DNA of 64,000 nt. Origin: Mimachlamys varia. Taxonomy: Eukaryota; Mollusca; Bivalvia; Pectinida; Pectinidae. The DNA is taken from NCBI GenBank assembly GCA_947623455.1, contig OX392541.1:7568719-7632718 (forward strand). The letters run 5' to 3'. Both the position numbers and the translations under genes were made by a program. The notes under the pieces were generated by a model. That model was given only the letters and a program-made list of their open reading frames with translations, did not search any database and was not told where the DNA came from. This document shows, piece by piece, positions 26,959-37,782 of the stretch. Positions within the stretch are counted from its first letter, which is position 1. Each line of letters begins with the position of its first letter.

Positions 26959-28277
26959 AATGAAAAAAGTCGCGTGATTGATTTTTAAGCATAAAAAAAT
27001 GTTTTATTATAACAAAGATGCATGCAACAAATCGTGATAGTTGTACGTTGCTCCCATCAAACATTAAATGCGTCATTTTAAATTTCTCTCATCATTGTAA
27101 CATAACATTTCTTTATTACTCATACTTGGGAATGCACCCATGTAAACGATTTTGTTTATCTTATCAACATTGAAAAACAGATAAGGGGATGTTTAATAAA
27201 AACGTTTATATATTTTTATATCTATAGCATGCAGATACATTTAACACTATATCAATTGATAATACTAACAATAGTTTATCTTCACTTGGGTACTGAATAG
27301 TTACAATACGTAATTTACTAGTTTCCTCACCAATGCTCTAAAGGTTTCACATCAATTCTTTTGCGGTTTCCATCGATAATGTTCCCGTCATATCTCCTAA
27401 GAACAGCAAATCTTCTGTCCTGAAAAAAATCACTCTGACAAACACCAAGACAGCACCCCCACAATTCGTACAGGTTTTCCGATGTTCTTTACATCAACGA
27501 CCTGATGGTTCTCCAACAGATGTCTTGACGTTTTCGTCGCCAAATCATTGAACTCCCTCTGTTGCTAAAGCTCTAACCCTTTTCTCTGAAATGAACTGCA
27601 TCTGTAGTAGGTATCGTTCAAACATCCACATGACTTTTGATTTTTCCATCACTTTCATCAAAATTTCCTAGACAGTTTGAACCCCAATGACCTGGCTATT
27701 TGCTTATATATTCCATCAGATATTTGTAGCATATCCCTGATTTCCCGAACCAATTCCCAGACAGTTTCCATGCTAAATCCCTATCCGTTGTTCATCTAAT
27801 TCAGCCCTCATAAACTCCCTTCCGATTTTGTACCACCTCCTGGTGTTTCATCCACAAGATCTATGACAGATTTTTCTCCAGATACCCATCAGCCCTATTA
27901 CCTCCATGACGATTTTTGCCTATTTTTACCGAATGATTTATATCAATTATAATGCATCAGAAAAGAACCTTTACTCATCGGCTTTATTGTTCTGTGTGTT
28001 GTAATTTATAAGTGCATGCTCAGCAAGAAAATCTTTGGAGGAAGTGAAAAAACTTCAGAAAAATCGAGTGGGAGCAGATCACGACGCGTTTAAAAACTAT
28101 ACAGGTTAACTTTATATTCTACCACAGTACGTTTGTCGAAATATCGATGTAGATTAAAAAAGGGTATACTCAATGAGTACAGTGTAATCAGGTTGTTTAC
28201 CTGTATGTTGTGCCATTTCCGGATAACAGTACAAGGGTGTGCAATAGCAAACCAATATCAAATATACACTTCTGTAC
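26959..28277. other. no gene seen
   Basis: No supported gene. The part 27340-27910 is somewhat pyrimidine-rich and broken by stops in all frames; it looks like old degenerate repeat sequence, but no unit could be defined. Confidence 0.45.
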
Positions 28278-28343
28278 GTATGGGTAAGGTAACCTTACCA
28301 GAATCAGGTCGTATGGGTAAGGTAACCTTACCAGAACCAGGTC
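28278..28343. repeat. 33-bp tandem duplication with palindromic core
   Basis: Two 33-bp copies (starting 28278 and 28311), each containing ggtaaggtaaccttacc, an 8-bp-arm inverted repeat around one central base. The copies differ by one base (aatcag/aaccag). Confidence 0.85.
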
Positions 28344-31300
28344 GCTTTGTGCAATAATAGTTCTAAATCAATAACATATGAGTTATAACAATGGTACAGT
28401 CTTAGAATAGATAGCACCATATTTTGTCAACTTATCATTATTTATCTTTTTTAGTTTAAATTGAAAATGTTATTGAAACCCAAAACTTTGCGTTTTGCCT
28501 ACGTTTCTGCAAAAAAACAGCGCGTGCGACGACTATGCATTCGGTTTTTGATTATAAAAACAAATTCGCCCGATGGAAATTCTTGATATGCAACCTCAAA
28601 AATACTAATTTGAAGTGTAAGATACTGCAAAATTCAAGTCTAGACCCGATTTTGGTACTACAAATATCCAACGTGAAACTTATATGTTATTTATTATTAT
28701 CATTTTTGTTTGGTAAAAACACTCATCGATGTTTTTTTTCTTTAGATACAACCATAACTGGATATAATTTATAATCGGAGTTTTCAATGAATGAATAAAA
28801 TTATGATTTGGTGAGCCAGTTTTTGTAGCATCACCTTTGACTTTAATGTGCTATTATATCTTTGTATGGAACCTATATATTTTCAACATATGAGAAACGA
28901 TGATATGCGGAAATAGTACAGTACAATTTTACACTTAAAGCATGATGTTGTGGCTTAAAATAAATTCCATTTTGCAAATCGATCCCGTAAGAAGGAAATA
29001 AACGTACGTATTAGGACGCATGCACGGATGCCAATCATGCCTCAGCTGAATCCAATAATTCTTAAAAATGTTCCACACAATCTTGTGAGATTTATTTCCC
29101 TTAGTCTACTAGAAAATCTATTTGTCTCTACTTGTTAAGCGGAACTGTTCAATCTAGAATAAAGTGACATAATCTCTAGGGCTCCGTGAAAGGCCATACC
29201 CTCCTAATTAGACTAGAATCAATTCTGACATGTCTGTAGGCGATTTCCATTGGCATTAGCAACCCCGTTTCTGCTATTGATTTGATCCTGCCAAAAATTA
29301 AGGCAATTTATTTCTATGCTTGACATATCTTGTGTGCCAAGCTTAACACTTGATATAGTTGAAATCGACATCATTAACAAAATGAATCGATGGAATCAGA
29401 ACATCACCGGTTCTTTTCGGAGTATGATGTAATGTTTGCGATTATCAGTCGCAGGAGAATTGTAATCATAGTTATTGTGATTTCAGAACTGGTTAATAGA
29501 TAGAGATGTCGCCAGCGACCGCAGCTACAAAATGTGATGCAATTGTATCAACAGTAACGATATAAAAACATGTAAATATATACAATCAAATCGAATGTGT
29601 TCCACTTCAGCAGTATCATTTTCGTGTTGATAGTAAAAGTTTGAGAATATTTGCTTATATCTTAACTAAACATCGCTTAGTTTTTTAGAGCTTAATCAAT
29701 CAGTCGTCCTCATCGCCAGTTAGCGCACGTTAACCCGTTCACAACTATAGATCGCAATGAACAGCTAGAGATAAATGCATAGCGAACTTAATTGACATTT
29801 GTAGGCTAGAGTAAATATAAGAAACATTCTTTCGCAGATTCATTTTTTTAAAAACTCGTCCAAAAATCGAACTTCATCTATGACGTCAGGTAGATAAAAA
29901 TATTTCAACGGCATTTACAGCAAGCAATATCAATAGAAACAACCCAAAGAAAAACAAAACAAGGGACAACAATTTATCTGTATGTCACTGAAGCAGTATT
30001 ATCTGTAATGCAATAAAATAAATGAATAACATAAGATAAAATAAATAAACTTAATTAATAAATAAATACGATACAATAAGAATGTGAAAGTTATGTGATT
30101 TAAATCAAAACAACAACGGTATTGGCTAGATTCCAGAAGAAAACGTCATATCGCTGGAAGGGAAAAAATAAATTACTGGTTCCTCATTTCTTATTATATA
30201 TATATGGGTATTAAAGATGGCCTTTCTACTGTCGCCATTTTATCCTTGAGATAGAGCTGACATCACATTCTGGTCAATTAGTTTCGTATTATTCTGGGGG
30301 ACACACTTTGTAATGGTTTCGTCTAGACAAGGACGGTAAGGCCGAAAACAAAACGTAAACTTATACCAAATTGAAGGTTGTTTTCCCTCTGATATATCTA
30401 AGATTACTTTCGATTCTATTTAACTTTTAATATCGATATTTAACGTAAGAGGTTTGAACGCTGATTGTTCTAGTTTGAAACTTTGCATTATATCTATGAC
30501 GTAGAAAGAACCAAAATATTTGTCACATTACAGTGTTGTGCTATACTTGAATTTTGTTCAACTTTCATTATCGATTTCCGTATGTAATCGTTGACTTGAT
30601 CATAAATGTACTGGGTATTAGAACTTTTTCTGAGGTCCCTCCAACATCGTAAAGACACCTAACTACTTGTTTCCTATGTTGATGTATCATATCAATCAAG
30701 ACTGAAAGAGAAGAAGATTTGAAATGGCATTCATCGAATTACATTCATAGCTTAAGCAATAAAACATTCCCGTAATGTTAAAAAAGGAACATACAGTAAC
30801 AAAGATAATACATATGCATGTGGTACTGATAATATTTCTGACTGGTAAAAGGTCTGAGGTTAAAATCATGTGAACATTGTTTGCTTTACGCTATCTCTAT
30901 CAGTCGATGAAATTCATTTTGTTCGCGTTTAAACTTCTTCTGACACGTAAAGTAAAGAAATAATCGGTTACAGGGTTAATGTAAAACTTAATAAAGTATT
31001 GGTTTAATCATGAAAGCATCCAACTTCGTGTGAATACCGTACCGGATTATCCTTCAACAAAAAATGAAACGACGAAAGGGATATCGTGGATTTCTTTTTT
31101 TATTATATTTTTTTTTTTTTTGCAATTACCCGATAAGAAATGTTTTATCCTGATCATCACATCATCTTTTATTTCATTGACATGTTTTATTATGTCGTTG
31201 ATTTTTCCGTTTCCTGTGTTTACTGTCATAACGTGTTAAAACTCACAGTATAAAATGTACTATCGTGGTTGACGGAATATGTTGATTGACATTGAATGTC

Positions 31301-32664
31301 GTCTTGGCATCAAACCTAAGTATACAGTTCTGATATTCATCGACAATTCTTGGATAGTACGCATCGAAAAACTTTGTCAAATACTTGTTTGATCACGTGA
31401 TCGGCGAGTACACGATGGGCTGATGACCTAAATCTTCGAATTTCTGTCCTTTTTTATAGCAGGTGATTGTCGGGTAGATTTGTTCAGTGACGTCAACCTG
31501 GCACAGACAACTTTATCTGATTGTACACCTCTTACAACTCCAATCGCTATTAATTCTGTTACAATCGCTGAATAAAATCGATTTATTCTTAACAGCGAGA
31601 TTCATTTATAAATGCATTAATAACAACTTGATATCATAATGTGTGTGCTTTTTCTATAAATACATTTTATATAAAACTCTTCTTGGTACATTGTGTTTTG
31701 TATCCGTGTATGCCACATTTCTTTTTGGTTTTGTACTAAATTTCATTATACTTGTGAATAGCAACCTAAAAATTCGTCCGCTGTTGAATGCAGATACAAG
31801 TATTGCTGCTGTGCAATGTGCTCTACACACGACATTCAGAACAATAAACAGGCAAATCACTACCTTGGTAAGAGCTTTCAGATAACGATCCACTATTTGT
31901 ATAGTCCGTTTGACTCCGTTCTCCTCGTCTTTTATGTACCGCCGTGTTATATGCAGTCCGGAGAGAGGTTAGTAGTCTTTGCGTCCTGGTCTTTGATTAT
32001 ATAACTACATGGAATTTTTGGAGACAGTGTAGAGAGTTGGACTGAACTGAGGTCGTAAATTCATAAATTGTAAATGTTGTTCAGGTAAACGGCATCCACC
32101 GAGGGTTTTCCGACATCTGTATTATTGCGCGACTCAAGTAATGGGCGACTAAATCTAAACGGCGGCTGATGTCATCAGACATGCAACGTGTAAGTGATAC
32201 TGGCATGATTGAACGATTAACCCACTCACAGAGAGTTTAAACGACAACGCCATAGTCTCAGAATCGAAATTACATGCTTGGATAATACGTCAGTGGTTTA
32301 CAGGTACTCATTTCTAACTACAACAAGCATCCATAATATTTTTTATAAAAACTTAACGTTGATTTGGGAATAGCAGTTGCTCTTTTTATCTGTTGTTAAA
32401 AGACTACAAATATACGTGGTTTATACCGCAATTTCCATAAAGTTTTTTTTTCAATAATTGTGAAAATCGAATTGACATTTGCTTAATCTCCGAGTCATTT
32501 TTAGTTTAGTTTTTATCTGCTTTATAACCCTTGCACTATTTTAACTTATGTCTTAACATACAGATTATCTATGAACTAGTTGAGGCTCCGAGGCTTAACA
32601 TAACACGATAACAGATGATAGAATGGGGGAAACGCTATCAAAAATACTTTCAATATGTATCATA
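28344..32664. other. no gene seen
   Basis: About 4.3 kb of AT-rich sequence without a supported gene. It includes an AAAT/AATA-rich simple tract (about 30010-30072) and a T homopolymer near 31110. The antisense frames around 31030-31240 and 31640-31890 are composition artefacts with no protein character. Confidence 0.5.
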
Positions 32665-32690
32665 CGAGGGGTGTTCCAAAAATAATGTCA
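32665..32690 (+). repeat. mariner copy 1 terminal inverted repeat, downstream end
   Basis: Begins cgaggggtgttccaaaaata directly after the TA target. It lies 3' of the transposase gene. Confidence 0.9.
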
Positions 32691-32726
32691 CTTGCATCGG
32701 TGCTCATATAGCGGAAGTGCTTTTGT

Positions 32727-33758
32727 TCATTTTAATTTGCTATGCCCTTCAAAATACTCTCCGCCAGCCAGAACACACCTTTTTAGCCGGTCAATCCATT
32801 TTTGGAAGAATTTTTCATACTCTTCAATGGGTACACCCATCAGACACTGATAAACAGCAGATCCAAGGGCATTTCTCGAGTTGTATCTCCTTCCAGATAA
32901 ACGATATTTAAGTTTTGGAAAGAGAAAATAGTCGCAGGGGGCCAAGTCCGGTGAATACGGAGGGTGCGGAAGAACGGTGACCTTCTCTGACTCCAAAAAG
33001 TCAGTCACAATACGTGCCTTGTGAGCGGGTGCATTATCATGCAAAAGTCGGACATACTTAAGTCCTGTTTTCGGGCGGCGACTTTTGTAGTAGTTCTTCA
33101 ACTTTCTCAGAACAACGTTTTTATAGAACTTGCCTGTGACCGTTCTGCCTTTTGACACCGGGATTTGAATAGCTGGACCCTTATTAGTGAAAAAAATAGC
33201 ATACAAAACCTTCTTTACCGTTCGTATTCGTTTGGCAATACTTGGGCGTCTGGCATTTTTAGTGGCCCATATTCGGTTGGCAACCTTCCGCTTTGGTTCA
33301 AAATAATACACCCAGGTCTCATCACCATTGACTATATTATCAAAAGCCTTTTTACTATATTTTAGGTACATTTTGAGAAGTTTTTTTGCCATTGTTACAC
33401 GCGTCTTCTTTTGCTCATTCGTTAATAAATGGGGTATCCATCTTGCATTTATCTTTCTAACTTGTAGGTGTTTCTTCAAAATTGCATGAACTCTTGCTAA
33501 CGACAAGTTTGTCATTCGAGCCGATTGTCTTACGGTGAATCGAGCATCAGTTTGGAGGATATTTAGGATTTTTTCTATGTTACCTTTGGTCGTAGTTGTT
33601 GCAGGACGACCTGGGTGAGCAGCATCTTTCAGTTGCTGCTGCAAAGCACTAAATTTACCTACCCACCCACAAACAGTCCTGTGAGACATTTGGCCCTCCC
33701 CATAAATGTCACACACCTCGCGGTGAATATCTACAGCCTTTATGCCGAGTAATGACAT
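32727..33758 (-). CDS. mariner transposase, DD34D, intact
   Basis: A 343-residue transposase that would excise and reinsert the surrounding mariner at TA sites in the nucleus. The N-terminal DNA-binding half carries a first helix-turn-helix (about residues 1-37, MSLLGIKAVDIHREV...WVGKF), a GRP linker (HPGRPATTT, 48-57) and a second helix-turn-helix (58-102). The family signature WIPHLLT is at 107-113. The catalytic triad is complete: D146 in GDETWVYYF, D241 in HDNAPAHK, and D276 in SPDLAPCDYFLFPKLK. The 34 residues between the second and third Asp are the mariner spacing. Length matches the usual 340-350 aa. The ATG at 33758 is the first in frame after an upstream TAG. There is no frameshift or stop. 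Its relative at 38 kb is broken, so this copy is the better preserved. Confidence 0.93.
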   Translation of the reverse strand: MSLLGIKAVDIHREVCDIYGEGQMSHRTVCGWVGKFSALQQQLKDAAHPGRPATTTTKGNIEKILNILQTDARFTVRQSARMTNLSLARVHAILKKHLQVRKINARWIPHLLTNEQKKTRVTMAKKLLKMYLKYSKKAFDNIVNGDETWVYYFEPKRKVANRIWATKNARRPSIAKRIRTVKKVLYAIFFTNKGPAIQIPVSKGRTVTGKFYKNVVLRKLKNYYKSRRPKTGLKYVRLLHDNAPAHKARIVTDFLESEKVTVLPHPPYSPDLAPCDYFLFPKLKYRLSGRRYNSRNALGSAVYQCLMGVPIEEYEKFFQKWIDRLKRCVLAGGEYFEGHSKLK

Positions 33759-33968
33759 ACCTTTTATATAGGCCCTAATTTCAAGAAAATGTTCACCTCG
33801 TTTCCTGTGATTTTGTGTCTAGTCTAACGAATAGGCTATGAAACGATGTACACTGGCCAGTGAACGTGTGGACGAGATATTTACCTGTGTCACGAACCAG
33901 GGATCACTCAATCGACACGAGGTGGTTTTGTGCAGAAATTGCACGATTTCCGCGAAATAAAGCACAGA

Positions 33969-33994
33969 TGACATTCTTTATGGAACACCCCTCG
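33969..33994 (-). repeat. mariner copy 1 terminal inverted repeat, upstream end
   Basis: The reverse complement begins cgaggggtgttccataaaga and is followed outward by TA. It lies 5' of the transposase. Its last 8 bases (acccctcg) are also present at 34819-34826 because of a later duplication. Confidence 0.9.
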
Positions 33995-34318
33995 TACAGT
34001 CATCTATATAGACCAAAGCTGACATAACAGACATGCTGACATGCATGTACAAATCGTTGCACCGGTTTCAAAGTTAAATTCGTTCTTGACACGTTGATTA
34101 CAAACAAGAGCATGCACATTACATATTCATGAATCTGATTGATGGCGGTGACGCCAACTTAAAAAAAAAATACAAGCAGGGGAGACACCAATTCAAGAGG
34201 AAACACGGTGGAACAGTGGATAACCCCAAATCAGAGGGGAACGCCTATGCCAATATTGTACAACATTGTTAAGAGGAACACGTTAGTACAGCGTTAACAC
34301 CGATACCAAAAACGAACA
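33987..34318. repeat. segmental duplication, copy A
   Basis: This 332-bp stretch starts 8 bases inside the mariner terminal repeat (acccctcgta) and runs through unique sequence to the start of the 37-bp array. It recurs 832 bp downstream at 34819-35150. The copies differ at only a few positions (for example acaaatcg/acagatcg, gacgcc/gacacc and the A-run length), so the duplication is recent and postdates the mariner insertion. Confidence 0.92.
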
Positions 34319-34818
34319 CATCGGAACAATGGAGATAGTCATCCAAACGGGAACACATTGGAACAATGGAGATAGTTATCCAAACGGGAACACATCGGAA
34401 CAATGGAGATAGTGATCCAAACGGGAACACATCGGAACAATATAGATAGTTATCCAAACGGGAACAGATCGGAACAATGGAGATAGTTATCCAAACGGGA
34501 ACACATCGGAACAACGGAAATAACGATCCAAACGGGAACACATCGGAACAATAGAGATTGTTATCTAAACGGGAACACATCGGAACAATGGAGATAACTA
34601 TCCAAACGGGAACACATCCGAACAATAGAGATAGTGATCCAAACGGGAATATATCGGACGATAGAGATAGTGATCCAAACGGGAACACATCCGAACAATA
34701 GAGATAGTGATCCAAACGGGAATATATCGGACGATAGAGATAGTGATCCAAACGGGAACACATCCGAACAATAGAGATAGTGATCCAAACGGGAATATAT
34801 CGGAACAATAGAGATAGT
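34319..34818. repeat. minisatellite, 37-bp unit, first block (about 13 copies)
   Basis: Units of 37 bp built on gatccaaacgggaacacatc followed by ggaacaatagagatagt. Variants are tatcc, aatatatcgg, catccgaac and atggag. The block ends abruptly at 34818, where duplicated copy B begins. The - strand frames (105-188 aa) come from repeat periodicity: three 37-bp units give one 37-residue period. Confidence 0.95.
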
Positions 34819-35150
34819 ACCCCTCGTACAGTCATCTATATAGACCAAAGCTGACATAACAGACATGCTGACATGCATGTACAGATCGTTGCACCGGTTT
34901 CAAAGTTAAATTCGTTCTTGACACGTTGATTACAAACAAGAGCATGCACATTACATATTCATGAATCTGATTGATGGCGGTGACACCAACTTAAAAAAAA
35001 AAATACAAGCAGGGGGACACCAATTCAAGAGGAAACACGGTGGAACAGTGGATAACCCCAAATCAGAGGGGAACGCCTATGCCAATATTGTACAACATTG
35101 TTAAGAGGAACACGTTAGTACAGCGTTAACACCGATACCAAAAACGAACA
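34819..35150. repeat. segmental duplication, copy B
   Basis: Second copy of 33987-34318. Its left edge (acccctcgta) is an orphan fragment of the mariner terminal repeat joined directly to minisatellite sequence (gatagt|acccct), which marks the duplication junction precisely. Confidence 0.92.
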
Positions 35151-36311
35151 CATCGGAACAATAGAGATAGTGATCCAAACGGGAACACATCGGAACAATA
35201 GAGATAGTGATCTAAACGGGAACACATCGGAACAATAGATATAGTGATCCAAACGGGAACACATCGGAACAATAGATATAGTGATCTAAACGGGAACACA
35301 TCGGAACAATAGAGATAGTGATCTAAACGGGAACACATCGGAGCAATGGAAATAACGATCCAAACGGGAACACATCCGAACAATGGAGATAGTGATCCAA
35401 ACGGGAACACATCGGAACAATATAGATAGTTATCCAAACGGGAACACATCGGAACAATGGAGATAGTTATCCAAACGGGAACACATCCGAACAATGGAGA
35501 TAGTGATCCAAACTGGAACACATCGGAACAATAGAGATAGTGATCCAAACGGGAACACATCGGAACAATAGAGATAGTGATCCAAACGGGAACACATCCG
35601 AACAATGGAGATAGTGATCCAAACGGGAACACATCGGAACAATAGAGATAGTGATCAAAACGGGAACACATTGGAACAATAGATATAGTGATCCAAACGG
35701 GAACACATCGGAACAATAGAGATAGTGATCTAAACGGGAACACATCGGAACAATAGAGATAGTGATCCAAACGGGAACACATCGGAACAATGGAGATAGT
35801 GATCCAAACGGGAACACATCGGAACAATATAGATAGTTATCCAAACGGGAACACATCGGAACAATGGAGATAGTTATCCAAACGGGAACACATCGGAACA
35901 ATGGAGATAGTGATCCAAACGGGAACACATCGGAACAATAGAGATTGTTATCTAAACGGGAACACATCGGAACAATGGAGATAACTATCCAAACGGGAAC
36001 ACATCCGAACAATAGAGATAGTGATCCAAACGGGAACACATCCGAACAATAGAGATAGTGATCCAAACGGGAATATATCGGAACAATAGAGATAGTTATC
36101 CAAACGGGAATATATCGGAACAATAGAGATAGTGATCCAAACGGGAATATATCGGAACAATAGAGATAGTTATCCAAACGGGAATATATCGGAACAATAG
36201 AGATAGTGATCCAAACGGGAACACATCCAAACAATGGAGATAGTGATCCAAACGGGAACACATCCGAACAATAGAGATAGTGATCTAAACGGGAACACAT
36301 CGGAACAATAG
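35151..36311. repeat. minisatellite, 37-bp unit, second block (about 31 copies)
   Basis: Same 37-bp unit and variants as the block at 34319-34818 but longer. Some variant runs occur in both blocks and twice within this one (the caatatagatagttatcc unit between atggag units near 35419 and 35827), showing exchange of multi-unit pieces. Overlapping open frames up to 299 aa on the - strand are read in more than one frame, which argues against coding. Confidence 0.95.
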
Positions 36312-37099
36312 AGTCGCCGATATAAAAAGGACACAGGAGAATTACAATACCAGGGAATTTCACCAAAAAGAGAACCTATAAGCCATACTGAAATACAGAA
36401 GGCTTTTAGTCTCACCGCCAAAAAGGGAAAGTTCTCCAGTATGTCACATATTTCTACAGCACTTCTTATATCATCATTCCCCTTTCTTTGTTATTTGGAG
36501 TCAAACGATGCTTTGCTAAAGTAACAGTAACAGTAAGAGTCATTTTAGGACGGCTTTCCATTGTATGTGGTGTGGGTGAGTTTGTTGAATGCGTGTGTAT
36601 TTTGAACGTTGCCGTATGTTCGTCTAAGGCTACTTGCGACAGTCCGGATCGTTTGAACACCGTGCTACTACACTGAACTCTGTAATCTTTGCAGCTGATG
36701 TATACATCAAATTCATTATCTTCAGTCGGAGTTATGCTCCAGAAAAGGACAATGGAAAGACGGACGGACGGACAACGATATGATCACCGAAGTTTGTTCA
36801 TGGAGAATAAAAAGGTCAGGGACCAGAGAGATATTCCTGGGATAGGAACATATCATATCCGAAAAGTTTTGTTCTGTGTTCTTATTGTTTTGTTTAAGAG
36901 TAGATCGGCCATATTAGTTAATTGAACCATCTGGATTGCTGTTAGTGAGGGTTTACACATGTAGGATCAGTTTGGTCGTTTCCTAGTAGCTGTAGTTTAA
37001 TTTCAAAGATCTGGATACATTTTTAACCAGAACCAGATATACTCTTTGATAAATGTCCTCGGAGAAAACACGAAGCTGGCCAAGATAGGGGCAAAGTTT
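36312..37099. other. no gene seen
   Basis: Unique sequence between the 37-bp array and a reverse-transcriptase-like scrap. The short frames on both strands show no protein character. Confidence 0.5.
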
Positions 37100-37260
37100 A
37101 TTCTCAACAAATTGTGATACTGAGCTCAACAAAGATATTGTCAACAAGGAACTTTATTGCTATCGCGATTTCATCTACAAAGTCGATTTAATCGTTGCCT
37201 TTGACGTCTTTTTCACAAAGTGTGCGTTCGAATATCCGTATCTTTATACTGCCAATTTCT
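37100..37260 (-). pseudogene. reverse-transcriptase scrap (same family as 46.8 and 56 kb)
   Basis: On the - strand a frameshifted stretch reads FVKKTSKAT and then AIKFLVDNIFVE. These match the conserved block just upstream of the PMGTNCAPLLADL motif in the longer copies (LVKNTTKTG and EFLVDNIFAD). The + strand text aaagatattgtcaacaagga also matches aaagatattgtcaaccagga at 47641. Only about 160 bp is recognisable and it contains stops. The call rests on short matches and may be wider or narrower than given. Confidence 0.45.
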
Positions 37261-37782
37261 TTCTTTGAAAATAGTGTTTCAATAATACGTGAACGAAGGA
37301 GTTTCCCCTGGTGTTATGAGTCATGTGTTTACTTTCCAAACAATTTGTTCTCCCTAATGTCGTCGCTGACACTACCTGACTTTTGACATTTAGTTGAGCG
37401 GGGAAGGTTTTTTGGTCCTGTCCCATGGCCGAGACTAACCAAAGTTTTGAATAATGGTAGTTACATTGTACTTATCCCCGTTTGACGTTCATGGGTATGG
37501 GAGTGGAAAGACTGACTCACCCTTTATCAGTATAATGGTGGGGTGTTCTGCTGGGGCCTTCGGCAGTATACTTAATGCCCGTGGTTAAACTTCGTATCTG
37601 GAGCACAACGAAGCCAAAATCATAGAAATTTGTGTGCACATTAGTAACACTAATGCGTTGAACTAAATTTTAGCGTGACGGATATTATTTATATATCACA
37701 TCACTAACTTCCTATTGTTGATAGTTTGTCTTGATTTTAAGGATACTAACACAGCATGACAATAGGAATTTTTTTTAAAGTA
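37261..37782. other. no gene seen
   Basis: Spacer to the second mariner, with no recognisable feature. Confidence 0.5.

Larger units (their letters stand above)
32665..33994 (-). mobile_element. mariner (DD34D) transposon, copy 1, complete
   Basis: A 1,330-bp element bounded by inverted terminal repeats of about 26 bp: cgaggggtgttccaaaaata at the left against cgaggggtgttccataaaga at the right. It is flanked on both sides by TA (32663-32664 and 33995-33996), the target duplication of the Tc1/mariner superfamily. It carries a single uninterrupted transposase frame on the - strand with short non-coding margins. Everything expected of an autonomous element is present, so it could be recently or currently mobile. 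This is inferred, not shown. Confidence 0.95.

Noticed and set aside
32615..32911. + strand ORF over the mariner
   Set aside because: Antisense shadow of the transposase gene. The same applies to 33165-33365, 37835-38029, 38283-38606 and 38642-38881.
34269..36366. Long - strand ORFs in the 37-bp array as genes
   Set aside because: Several overlapping long frames in different registers over the same DNA arise from a stop-free 37-bp unit.
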